A DNA stretch of 64,000 nucleotides, taken from Epiperipatus broadwayi. Its lineage: Eukaryota > Onychophora > Udeonychophora > Euonychophora > Peripatidae. The stretch spans positions 1,982,001 to 2,046,000 of the forward strand of contig JAQFVV010012572.1 in assembly GCA_028023455.1 (NCBI GenBank). The letters run 5' to 3'. The notes beneath the pieces were generated by a model that did no database searches, was not told the DNA's origin, and saw only the letters and a program-made list of their open reading frames with translations. The position numbers and the translations under genes were made by a program. Positions 36,297 through 47,438 of this stretch are shown here, in pieces; positions within the stretch are counted from its first letter, which is position 1, and the number at the start of each line of letters is the position of its first letter.

Positions 36297-37243
36297 TAAA
36301 TCAATTATTTTATATAGCACGATGTTTATAAACTAATATTTAAACAGCATTAAGCTGTTGCACATGCACTTTGCAGATTTTAACTATAAATGAATGAATA
36401 CTAACACTTCAAACACATGATAAAGTCTTTGGAAAAGATAGAGTGGCCATCTATCTTTTCGAACCCAAACGCTTTTGTATGGGCAAATCTTAAGTGTTTG
36501 AAAGTGAAAGCGTGAAGATATTAAATAATCACTTTAAATTACTTTTACATGCCTGAATGAATGACGCTGGTGAAATTTACTAGAATTTACGATACGTCAT
36601 TCTTATTTGAAATTAAATGTATGTAAATAAATCAATTATTTTATATAGCGCGATGTTTATAAACTGTAATATTTAAACAGCATTAAGCTGCTGCACATGC
36701 GCTTTGCAGATTTTAACTATAAATGAATGAATACTAACACTTCAAACACTTACGATTTGCCTATACAAAAGCATTTGGGTTCGAAAAGATAGATGGCCAC
36801 TCTATCTTTTCCAAAGACTTTATCATGTGTTTGAAGTGTTAGTATTCATTCATTTATAGTTAAAATCTGCAAAGCGCATGTGCAACAGCTTAATGCTGTT
36901 TAAATATTACAGTTTATAAACATCGCCTTATATAAAATAATTGATTTATTTACATACATTTAATTTCAAATAAGAATGGCGTATCGTAAATTCTATTAAA
37001 TTTCACCAGCGTCATTCATTCAGGCATGTAAAAGTAATTTAAAGTGATTATTTAATATCTTCACGCTTTCACTTTCAAATACTTAAGATTTACCCATACA
37101 AAAGCGTTTGGGTTCGAAAAGATAGATGGCCACTCTATCTTTTCCAAAGACTTTATCATCTGTTTGAAATGTTAGTATTCATTCATTTATACTTAAAATC
37201 TGCAAAGCGCATGTGCAACAGCTTAATGCTGTTTAAATATTAC
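36297..37243. repeat. 947-bp near-perfect palindrome with 13-bp direct repeats
   Basis: The sequence from about 36333 to 37243 is its own near-exact reverse complement around a centre at about 36788. For example, TGTATGTAAATAAATCAATT at 36619 pairs with 36939-36958. Each arm contains TTTAAACAGCATTAAGCTG twice in opposite orientation, so the structure is a palindrome of palindromes. An ~85-bp segment bounded by CTTCAAACAC and GTGTTTGAAG (36405-36500, 36741-36835) carries an inner hairpin around TGGCCA. The insert is flanked by AATAATATATGAA on both sides (36284-36296 and 37244-37256). The left arm is about 36 bp longer than the right. There is no coding sequence. Confidence 0.85.
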
Positions 37244-37256
37244 AATAATATATGAA

Positions 37257-38180
37257 GTAATATTAGATAGCCAAGTAACAACTCTCAGTGAATATAAGAA
37301 AAACATTTCTTTAAGATGATCTATCATGGTTAGCTTTTTAGATTCATTAGTAATGCATTCATTATTCTCGTGTTACAGCCAATCTATCTCATTATTGATT
37401 ATTCTTTTATTTCACTATGAATTTTTTTAAGCATTTTATACTTTTTTAATAAATTAAACAATATAATATGACCAAAATATAATTTCAACTTTTTTTTTTT
37501 TTTTTGTATTTCAAGTGAAAGGTTCACATCTAATCTGATTAAATATAAACCTAATGAGTCAGAAAGTATTCCTTATGCAAATTTAATAAATAAAAATTTC
37601 TTATATTTTTAATCCTGAACCTTCCAAACATATAACTAACTCATTTATACTTTCATACCAGATACCAAGAAAGGGGAGACAGTTGTAAAGACTTAACAGA
37701 TTAGCAAATACATTTTTATATGGTCAAAAGCTTGAGAAAGCTTTATTAGATTAATTCTAATGGGGCATGATATAAATTTATGATGGTAACTCTTAGTAAT
37801 CCTGATCTTACATATTCTGAAGCCATAAAAAGAAGTATTACATATGAACTAGTTTTAAAACATGCTAGATAATTTCACAAATTTATTGTAAATTAATGTT
37901 AATTAATGAGCAATCCTCAGTGCATCCAAATTTGAAAATTGTCAAATAAAATTAAAAATATATAATACTACCTGGTAATGATTGTCATACTAAAAATGAA
38001 ACTGACAAAAATAAAAAATTCCAGAAATGTAAATCTATCCAAAATAAAACAAATATTGGATAAACAAAGCAAATAGTGATAATCTTCGACAGATAATGAT
38101 AACTGTTTAAATTGGCAGTAAATCTATTGTGCTGGGATATCTCTTACATTGCAGACAGACTAGAAATTGTTTTCCAAAGA
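37257..38180. other. AT-rich spacer
   Basis: No gene or mobile-element signature seen. A T20-like tract lies near 37491-37506. Confidence 0.4.
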
Positions 38181-38189
38181 AATTAAAAG

Positions 38190-38995
38190 CTACTCAAAGA
38201 TAATGAAAACAGATATGAAGGTTAGAGATGCACATGGTAACTCTATAAAAGTAATAAAGATAAATTAAAGTGCTAATTACAATTAAATAGTGACGTAAAT
38301 AATAAAGAATAAAAAATTAAAATCAGTACTATGCATCAAAACCTTTAGGCATAAATTAAAATCAAGAGAAATCCAAACTATCTATCCAAAATCCTTCAAA
38401 TCAGAAAAATTACAACAGACTTAGTCGTTACTCCAGTGCATGAAAGTACTAAACCCTAACTACTTTAAAGCATGTAAGGTACCATTTGCACTGAAAACAC
38501 AACTTGAAAATGCTTTGAATGTTCTTGTTAAAAAAGGAATATTAATACTTGTAGAAAACAAAAAATGGGTTACTCCTATACTTATCATTCAAACCTAATG
38601 AAATCACTGTCAATAAAGCTTACCAAAAAGTCTTTATCCAATCCCAATGTAAAAAAAGACGCTAAATTCTTTGCAAAATAAGATCTTAATCCAGTTTTTC
38701 ATCAAGTATTAGCATCTGAGAAAACAGCTATGATCCTAAATATTGTAACTACAGCCCCAAACATTTTTTCAAATGAAAATTGGCATACTATATTTTGTGA
38801 TACATTAATAACTGATAATTCATAAAAGACTTACAAAAATATGTGGTCAGCTCTCTGATTTCAAAGCTATATTAAATTCTAATAAATGTTTATGGTGCAT
38901 TAACGAAATAAACTTCTTAGGCCATATTATTTCAGAAGGGATAACGCCTAACCCAGACAAAGTAAAAGCAGTTAAAAATTTCAGAGACTAAGAAA
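38190..38995 (+). pseudogene. Ty3/gypsy-type pol: protease linker and reverse transcriptase (broken)
   Basis: The plus strand, read with frame changes, gives VRDAHGNSIKVI (about 38220), like the end of the protease domain. It then gives NYFKACKVPFALK (about 38457-38495), LVKKGILILVENKKWVTPI (about 38521-38577), YPIPM, and finally NKCLWCINEINFLGHIISEG (about 38882-38941), followed by ITPNPDKVKAV. These are the conserved N-terminal RT blocks and the YLGH..S..G block of Ty3/gypsy reverse transcriptase. The segment that should hold the catalytic YxDD is decayed and I do not see it. The frame stops near 38990, where an ~11.6-kb block interrupts the element; the next part of the polyprotein appears at 50598. 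No LTRs were identified. Confidence 0.7.
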
Positions 38996-38997
38996 TA

Positions 38998-40262
38998 TTG
39001 ATACTTTAACCTGACCTGCTATGTGGCCGCTAGAGGCGCTGTTTCTGTGTTTTCACACAGAACATACAAGGTAGGGGCCTCGAAAACAGACGACGCTTCC
39101 ACAAGCTAGCTGGCAGCTTTCATCGTCTGCTAGCAAGAACCTAGGTGGCGCTGATTACCATAAACACATCTTGCTTATGTGTCGTCTGCTATCAGAAACT
39201 ACCAAGATTCTAGCCCACTATGCGGCGCTGTTTCTCCACATTACACACGGTAAAAAGAGCAACCTCTAAATGCCTCATTGCTAACGTTTATGAACATAGT
39301 ACTTAAAATATTCAGTGCCTATAATGTGTACAGGGGTGAATCATTTATAAAGTCATAACTATTTAAATATACGGTCAAACGTAATAATTTTACATTCTAT
39401 TTCACCACTTCATGAATCGATGTATTTTTAAAGTATGACTTTGTAAAAAGCGATCTGTTTTTTTAATTATTTACTCTAAAAGTGGTTTTTTTTTTTTTGT
39501 AAATAAAACAAAATGTAATTTTCGGTCTGTGTTGTTTTTTTTTTAAAAAAGGCTAATTTTTTTTCCCTACGAAAGTATATCGTTCAAAAATGTATTATTT
39601 TAAAAGATTATTGTTTGTAAAACTTTTTTTTTTACACTTTCAATTAATATTTTTAATAAATTTTAAAGTAATATAAATTATATTTCGGTTTATAGATTGC
39701 TATTTCGAAAAATAAATTGTTATTTGCGTGCTGGGTATACCGTGTGCTTGTTACTCACAAGCAATAATTCGAAGATCTGTTTATCAAAACTTCCTCTCAC
39801 AATAATATTAAAGCTTAAATATTTATTGAAATTGTATTTAAAATTTTAGAATCATTTTAATAACTAAAAATGTCATATACTCAAAAGGAAATTTCAAAAT
39901 AATAGGTTTAATAAGTACCGTATGAGAAAAGTAAGATATTATACAGAGTCAGAAAAAAAAAAAAGATTTAGAGCAAAATATATATACATTTAATATCTTT
40001 ATTGATGGTTGGAATTAAAAAAGTTTCTTTCAAAACTGATGCTCGTGTTAGGCTTGTATACTGTTAAAATTAAAACTATTAGTCCTCATAAATAATTTGG
40101 AAGACATTGTCTGTCAAAATTGGATGATCATTGAAAATTGTATATGATCTTAATAGCCTAAAATTCAGAAGCCTGATAGTACTGTCGTTGCCAGTGCACT
40201 GTTTCTTTCTTTCATTATTGATACGTAAGTAAGAACAGGTAAAACACATTTATAATCTTCCT
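38998..40262 (-). repeat. Non-RTE 3' segment of the left RTE copy
   Basis: This ~1.1-1.2 kb follows the truncated RTE reading on the minus strand. It is found again, inverted and about 98% identical by eye, at about 48083-49249, but not after the third RTE copy at 54612. It has long A and T tracts, no reading frame, and a GC-richer outer end (39010-39240) with three CTAG-GCGCT motifs. The left version extends about 110 bp beyond the right one. It may be a captured 3' UTR or a separate element fused to the RTE. Confidence 0.6.
39024..39230 (+). promoter_or_regulatory. Cluster of CTCF-like motifs at an element end
   Basis: Three matches to the CTCF-type core CC(A/G)CTAG(G/R)NGGCGCTG lie close together: TGGCCGCTAGAGGCGCTG (39024), CCTAGGTGGCGCTG (39140) and CCCACTATGCGGCGCTG (39214). 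The second is an exact match to the AGGTGGCGC core reported for insect CTCF. Inverted counterparts lie at 49115-49131 and 49192-49205. Binding is not shown; many repeats carry such motifs by descent. Confidence 0.3.
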
Positions 40263-41140
40263 TTACAGACACGTAGACATATTTCCTTTTAGTATCAAGT
40301 TATTTCTATTAAAAGCACTCCAACCAAGTTTAATCCTATGATTAATTTCATCCATTATGTTTCCATCTGTATTAATAATATGACCAAGGTGTTTGTAACT
40401 GTTAACGTCTTCTAGCTCATCACAATCAATCTTTATTTTCATATTTTGAGCAAACACATAGGTATATTTCCTTTTAGTATCAAGTTATTTCTACCAAAAG
40501 CACTCCAACCAAGTTTAATTCTGATTAATTTCATCCATTATGTTTCCATCTGTATTAATAATCTGACCAAGGTGATTGTAACTGTTAGCTTCTTCTAACT
40601 CATCATAATTAATCTTTATTTTCATATTTTGAGCAAACACATAGGTATATTTCCTTTTAGTATCAAGTTATTTCTACCAAAAGCACTCCAACCAAGTTTA
40701 ATTCTATGATTAATTTCATCCATTATGTTTCCATCTGTATTAATAATCTGACCAAAGTGTTTGTAACAGTTAACTTCTTCTAACTCATCATAATCAATCT
40801 TTATTTTCATATTTTAAGAAAATCCATTAACATTTATCTTTAGTCCTACTTTCATCTGATAACTCCTGCAACATTTCCTGCAGCTCTGAAGCATAAGTTG
40901 CAAAAACAACTACATTATCTGCAAAATCTAAATGACTTAAATAATCTGCATTTACTTTCACTCCTTTAGCTTCCCATTTTAATCCACAAAATACTTCTTG
41001 CAGCACTGCTGTAAAAAGATGTGGAGATATGGAGTCACCCTGTCTTACACTCTTCTCAATGTTGACTTTCCCAGTATCATTATCTAATCTAATTGTTGCT
41101 GTTGCATTTTTATAAGTATTCTTTAAAATTTGACAATATC
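39110..41140 (-). repeat. Left arm of a ~1.9-2.0 kb inverted repeat
   Basis: This segment is the reverse complement of 43727-49249 once the Penelope-like insertion there (43823-47438) is removed. The arms are about 98% identical by eye, and both contain the RT palm region, the tandem duplication of an RT segment and the non-RTE tail. The loop (41141-43726) contains the 5' half of the left RTE copy and about 700 bp of other DNA. Confidence 0.75.
40263..40810 (-). repeat. RT segment triplicated in tandem (~181-bp units)
   Basis: Three successive copies encode the same ~60-residue stretch, KIKIDYDELEEVNSYKHLG followed by INTDGNIMDEINHRIKLGW, at about 40263-40450, 40451-40630 and 40631-40810. 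The right arm carries only two (47700-47887 and 47888-48082). In ordinary RTE proteins, including the copy at 53.5 kb, this block occurs once, so the duplication is a derived feature of this subfamily. Confidence 0.85.
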
Positions 41141-43019
41141 TTGGGTCTATACCTTGATGATTCAATGCTTTAATCACTGAAGAAAAGTTTATAGATTCAA
41201 ATGCCTTTTCATAGTCTACAAATCCAAAACATAATGGCAACTCATATTCATTTGACCTTTCTATAACTTCTCTCAATACCTGGATATGATCTCCTGTACT
41301 AAAACCACTTTTAAATCCAGCTTGTTCTCTTGGTTGGGGAAAATCCAATGTTCTCTGTAGACGAATTGTAACTATCTTGGTAAAAAATTTGTATGTAACT
41401 TATAAAAGGCTGATAGGTCTGTAATTTCTAATATCCTCTTTATGACCTTTTTTAAATATTAATATTAATACTGCATTCTTCCAATTGCTAAAAAAAATTC
41501 TATTTTTTCCCCTGCTTCTTTAAATATATCAATTATAATTCTACTATTATCTGGAATCTTTTCTTTCTTCATATATTTAATTGCATGTCTCACTTCATTT
41601 AAAATTCTGGGTAATTCAGAAGATGTCATAGATATAGGAGGTATTTGTTCTTTATTACTATATAATTCTTTATAAAAGTCTTCTATCCATTTCATGATGT
41701 CATCTCTCTTTTTAGTAATAATTCCAGCTTTTTTTTTATTGCAGATATGAATTTCCTACCAATACCAAAATGTTGTTTTACACTTTTGAGACTTTCATTC
41801 CCTTCTGCTGCTTTCCTTGCTAGTTCACAGTTATACTTTCTTATATCATTTTCAAATTTTTTCTGCATCATTTTACAAAATTTGAGATATTCAATTCTTT
41901 TTAACGCATCATTTTTGTATATCTTCATATTCCTTCTTTTCTTCATAAATTCTCTAGTCTCAGTAGAAATTTTATTGATCAAGTGCTTGCAGTTTTTAAA
42001 AGTATATCAGTTGTTTTCATATTAATTTCATTCAAATCTGAATCATGTTCAAAATCTACTAATACTTGAAACCTAATTGTAAGTTCTATTTTAAATTCAT
42101 TAGAATGTTTCTGAAAATTAGGAATATCAACTGTAAATATTGTTTTTCTTAATAATTTTTGCCTCTCTAGTTTTGCATTAACATGTATTTCACATCTTAC
42201 TAACCGATGGTCACTTCCTCTGTTAAATTTATTAAGAACATTACAATCTTGAAATATGTATTTTCTGTTAGTCAAAATATAATCCAATTCTGCTGTACTT
42301 TCATTTGGATGCTTCCATGTCCATTTCCTTTTAACATTTTTCTCAAAATAATTCATAATATAAAGTTTTCCTTTCCCTGCAAACTCCACAAGTCTCTGTC
42401 CTCTCTCATTTCTATTACCATAACTAAAATTACCGCCAGCACTTTCATCTTTCATTTGTTTACCAATTCTAGCATTAAAGTCTCCCATAACAATTTTAAA
42501 ATGTTGTTAACTCTGATCAAAAGCCTTTTGTGCATCCATATAAAAATCTTCTACTACTTCACCACTTTGAGAACTTGTTGGGGCATAAACCTGAATTATC
42601 TGCATTTGGTATCTGCTATTAAGTTGTATAACTAATCTTGCCACTCTGTCCGATACACCATCAATCTCCACAATGTTGTTCTTTCACTTTTTATTTATAA
42701 CGAATACTACTCCACTTGTATTTCCAATATTTGTGCCTTTATAATAGAGTACATGTTCACTTTTTAAAACAATTGTCTCTTCGCCTTTTCTTCTAACTTC
42801 ACAAAGTCCAATAATATCCCATTTAATATAAGACAGTTTTTCTTCTAACTCTTGCAATCTTTCTTCACTTGAAAGTGATCTGTTGTAAATACCTAAATAA
42901 AAAAAGGCATCATCAAATGGCAGCCTGTGTCCACAATCAGGGATTCTGAGCAGCCTCTGCCTTCGGCCACCAACTGCTGCCGTGGTTGGTGACTTTAGTC
43001 TCCTGGAAATAAGGGCCAT
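40263..43019 (-). pseudogene. RTE-type LINE, copy 1: endonuclease and reverse transcriptase (broken)
   Basis: The minus strand reads from an ATG at 43019. The N-terminal endonuclease has IIGLCEVRRKGEE (catalytic glutamate, about 42795), MGDFNARIG (42488-42462) and GSDHRLVRCE (about 42200), the hallmark AP-endonuclease motifs. The linker (41982-41465) is split between two frames. The RT (41348-40827) has QAGFKSGFSTGDH, FVDYEKAFESI, RQGDSISPHLF and LDFADNVVVF. The catalytic FADD is FADN here (codon 40914-40916) and the G of GVRQGD is S, so it is inactive. After FADN, the protein runs into triplicated RT segments and then an unrelated tail; the usual C-terminal domain is absent. At least three frameshifts. 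Sequence relatives are often annotated as craniofacial development protein 2-like. Confidence 0.85.
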
Positions 43020-43726
43020 GATTTATTTTTGTCTGTCATAATTGTATATATATTGGAAAAATATTATCATTTACACAAGCATTCATTCTGCCTTATCAGG
43101 CAACTGAGAAGGAAGTCCATGGTGTTTTTTGATCTTAAACTCAGAGGTAAAAATCCAATAACCTCATCATGCTGGCTAATGTGTTGGTGAGTGGCCCATC
43201 CATGTTTATATACTATATGAATAATCACATAGTAATAACAGCTGCAATGACAAGAACGTATGGAGTGGACGTTAATAATTTGCCTTGATCAGTTTCTTTA
43301 AGGCCTCCAAGAGGAATCAAAGGGTTTCCTTTCAATTAATAGGATGACAAGAAATTTGTAACCTCCTGAGTGAAGACAATTTCTTGCATTAAATCAAATC
43401 TTAATGATTAATCAAAGTAAATTATAGTTTATTAGTTGATATTGTGAAATTGGTAAATATTTAAGTGTCTCTGTTGGGTGATATATATTAAAATTTGTCT
43501 ATTTAGAAATTCATTTATAGATTCATTAAACCACCTAACTACTCACAAACATTATATTAGAAAATCTGTAGAGATTCTAACCAGTAAATAAATTCAAGTA
43601 TATTTATTATCTCCTTTAAGTTTGCCACTGTTTTCTGTTTGATCACAACCCCATAAGTTAATAATTGTTGAAATCTACAGGAAAATGATATAATACATCA
43701 TAATGACAATTCTAGAGATATCATTC
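43020..43726. other. Spacer between the two RTE copies
   Basis: The first ~200 bp may be 5' UTR of copy 1 on the minus strand. The rest (43200-43726) is AT-rich without identifiable features. It forms part of the loop of the inverted repeat. Confidence 0.4.
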
Positions 43727-43822
43727 AGGTATAGATCCAAGATATTGTCATATTTTAAAGAATATTTATAAAAATGCAACAGCAACAATTAGATTAGATA
43801 ATGATACTGGGAAAGTCAACAT

Positions 43823-46800
43823 ATTGAAGTAATTTCCTTGAATTATTAAATTGAAAACATTTTTATAAAGCATGTTTATATATATTATTTGAAGTATATT
43901 TCTAATATTTAATGTAATGGGTGCTTTATAATTAACAATTTTATAATTAATGAATATAAATAAATATAAGAAGTAATTTTCTTTTGAGTGGTATGTTAAA
44001 GAATTATAATTTCTTTGTTCCTAATATGAAAGATACTTTCTATATCTTTTTTTATATCATTAATTTGAATTATTTGAAAGTAAGGCAAAATAGTTACTAA
44101 TGAATAATATTTTTACCTAATTTTTCATATTGTTAGGTTCAACTCTAAATTATCTTAAATATCATAAGAATTAAGAGGTTATTAAATGTTTAGGTATTTA
44201 GCTTTTATTGGTACATAATTAGATATGAATGAAATTAGAGTTTTATTTTGTATATTATTATCTTTAAAATGAATCACAAATTATGCTTCCCCCTTCCCTA
44301 ATGCAATTTGAGAATGTTTGTAATTTTTATTTTTATGAGATTAGTCAAATAATTTAAATATTTAGGTTCAAGAATACAAAAATTGGATAGTTACAATAGT
44401 TGTAGGCTACATAATTGCCCAGTCACAAAATTAAGGTGTAGCTGCAGTACAAGTTATAAATGAAATTATATGGAGAAGTCCAAAGATATTAAACCATTTT
44501 AATAGCACTTTATAGTAAAAACAATTACTGTGCACATTGGATTTCTGACTTTCAATGCTCATATCTTAATTAAAAACAATTAGGGAACAAATAATTTTAA
44601 AAAATTTTCAGGAGAAAAAAAGAAAACAGACAAAGAAAATCTTTGACCATTGATCATTTTTTATTAATCTGAGCTAGGATGAAATAGTGAATGCCCATGC
44701 CTTATTCACTCCAATTTTATTTAAGTATAAATTTGGTCACTTAACTACTGGAGGCATTCAATCAAGAGCACGATGTGCAGTGCTAAATATTCTAGAAATT
44801 AATGTTTGTGTGTGTGTTGGGGGAGGGAGAATCAATGGTCTGGCATTCGGTCAACTCAAATACAATTACTAGCTTTTTAATAACAGTGATTTTAATATAC
44901 ATCATTAGACCTGAAATTATCTTGACTGCTATAAAACAGACTTATCTTCTGATAGATTTTCATCTCACCCAAAGCAATGTCATTCTGATTGTAATGCTTT
45001 GCATAAGTCTCATTTACTAAGTCAAAGACTTATGATTTGGAGGTGAATAACACAGGTGATGAATGAACATATAAAAATTTTGCAGTTTTAATTTTAATAA
45101 AGAACAACTATTGATAAGCAAATATTTTATAAAAACAAAAATAAATGAATTTAGGAAAAGTTACTGATTTTAGCTTTTTCAGAATTTCAAAATATGATGT
45201 ACGTGTATAAACAACATCCCATTAATAGTTAAATCCCCCAGCCAGATAGTTGATTAATAAAACCTCAAAATATCTAGTCAAAACATACCATTGCAGTCAA
45301 ATTCCTTACTACAATTGGTGTTTCAATTCAAATAAGTCTTTAGACTATTCTGGAGAAACAAAAACAGTCCCAAGCATTATACATATTGACTTGAAAACAA
45401 AAAATGTTTATCTGAAAATTTGTGATGATAGGGATTTTACCTGTAATTATATATTGAACTATTTCCATCATCTGTTATTAATTATGAAATATTTTTAAAA
45501 GATATCAAACTTTATTTAAACTTTTAAATACATTCAACTGTTAGCAAAGCATACAGATTAATTTATTACAACATTTTAAGTGCTGTTTGCTTTTTTTTGC
45601 TGGCCTTACCAGTGACAGTACTAGCATGGAAATTGAACCTTCGATTTTTAGTTTTGTGAATTTAAGATAATGCTTGCTCTTACTAATTAGGCTATTCTGA
45701 AAAATCAAGTCACTAGAAATTTTATATATTTATCTATGAAGATTCTCTTGGTTTCTCCAGTTTTTTTAAGGGCAAGGTTAATGAGTGGTTTTGAAATATT
45801 ATGAATTATTTACATTAGACTGATTTATAAAGTTATCTACTATAAATGTGAATGGTTTATACAAATTTTACTTTTTACTTTCTGCCCATTATTTTTCTTG
45901 TCCAATGTATTTTAGGTGCATTTGGTTTTTCTTTTTAATCATTACTTTTTGCTCTTTTAATTACGTATTTTGAAATGAGTCAGATGATTTCAGCCATATA
46001 TGTTCTTCCATATTCACATGGTATTTCATAGATGCAGTTTTTGTGTTTCAATATTTGCAGTTTGTGTTTTATAGAAGTTAGACTTTTTCATAGGGCACTT
46101 ATGACTTTGGAAAGGAATCTTAATATACTGATCACAGATTTTCTTTAGTTTAGCTGCAATTACTAATATCTATGGATACGCTTTAATACCTATATGTGTT
46201 TCTTTTAGTTGGCTATTTCATAATGATAGCTGATGGATAAGTATTTTTGATGAGAGTTTATGCTATATGATTTTTCTTTTTCCAAGTTATTGGTTTCTGA
46301 ATAAGAATTTTTATTCTGATTAGAGTGTGTGAGTTTTCTGTTGATTGTAATTTTGATTTTGCTATGAGGAAATCTTGTCAAAAGAAAATTAAGAACTGTA
46401 GTGTCTGTTCTTGTTTTAATTCTATTGTGAATTTAATTAAAAGAACATAATTATTGATAGTATCCAGAATGTTTGTAGTAATGCTTTACCACATGGCCAT
46501 AGAAAAGCCAGACTTTAATTGTAGATAGAATTTTATTTATGGTTGTAGTTTCAAGTTCTTCCATGTAAATATTGCTATCAGAGATAGCAATAAGGAATCA
46601 AAAAGCATCTTTTGATTTTATTGGAAGAATTCTATAGTATATAATAATAGTATGCTGTGCAGAATGTTAAGTGTAATAAACTATCAATTGGAAGAATTAT
46701 TCTGGTTTGTACACTACTATTGTTATTTAATCTTTTTTTTACATTAGATAATGCTTCATCACAGAGTACTTTTGTGATTAAGTTTTTCACATCAAAATTT

Positions 46801-47438
46801 ATCAATATGTTAGTTCTTTCACTTTTCATGTTGATTAATTCTACAATTTTCATAGAATCTCTAACTCAGAACTGTCTCTTGTATGCCAAAGGACTAAGAA
46901 CATTAGAATTTTTGATATAGTGAGTTTTCAGAATTAACAATAGATCTTAATGGAACCTGGCCTTTATTGATTTTAGATGATCACAAAGATGTGGAATTTT
47001 TGCCCAAAATATGTCAATCTAATTTTTTCTGAATCATTGAAATAGCTGTGATCAGGGATGCTTTCTGAATAATATTTACAGTTGTGATTCATAGCTAGTA
47101 TGGGACTTTTAGTCTGTTGGGAGAAGCTCTTATTGTATCATAATTACTATTATCCATTTACAAATGTTACATTGCTCTTGCTAGCAGGAAGAATGCTTAT
47201 AGATTTGTCTAGTTTAAGATTTCATAGATTTTTCTCTCAACATAAGTGATATTAGATTTGTATTGTTGGTGTCTCATTTTTCAGCGTAATTTTGCTTTCT
47301 CTTAACAAAGTCTCACTTGCAGTCTAAATAATTCTGTCTGGGAATGAATTAGAGGATTTAGTTATAAGCTTTTAGAAGCTGATTGGAAAACTCTTATGAA
47401 ATCTTTAGCAGTAAATTTATTTTTTAACAAAGATTATT
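43823..47438 (-). mobile_element. Penelope-like element inserted in RTE copy 2
   Basis: The insertion is defined by an exact 11-bp direct repeat, AAAGTCAACAT, at 43812-43822 and 47439-47449, which is a single sequence in the related copies. On the minus strand the order is reverse transcriptase, then GIY-YIG endonuclease, the order found in Penelope-like elements. The RT remains include INFDVKNLITKVLCDEAL (within 46853-46632; family form SFDV.SLFTN.P..EAL) and SNIYMEELE (about 46595-46550; family form A..YMEE.E). The endonuclease begins CIYEIPCEYGRTYMAEI (about 46036-45985; family form GIYEIPC.CG..YIGET). Stops and frameshifts are frequent. About 2 kb of non-coding DNA, including a possible SINE, separates the endonuclease from the 3' end. 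Confidence 0.75.
45590..45710 (-). repeat. Possible tRNA-derived SINE
   Basis: The minus strand has an A-box-like TAGCCTAATTAGTAAGAGC followed about 45 bp later by a B-box-like GGTTCAATTTCC, then GTAAGGCCAGCAAAAAAAA. The order and spacing suit a tRNA-derived SINE head with an A-rich tail. The B box has one mismatch and no tRNA cloverleaf is evident. No second copy was seen in the window. Confidence 0.4.

Noticed and set aside
41747-42635. Plus-strand frames of 92 and 142 codons
   Set aside because: They are antisense shadows of the RTE copy 1 endonuclease and linker on the minus strand.
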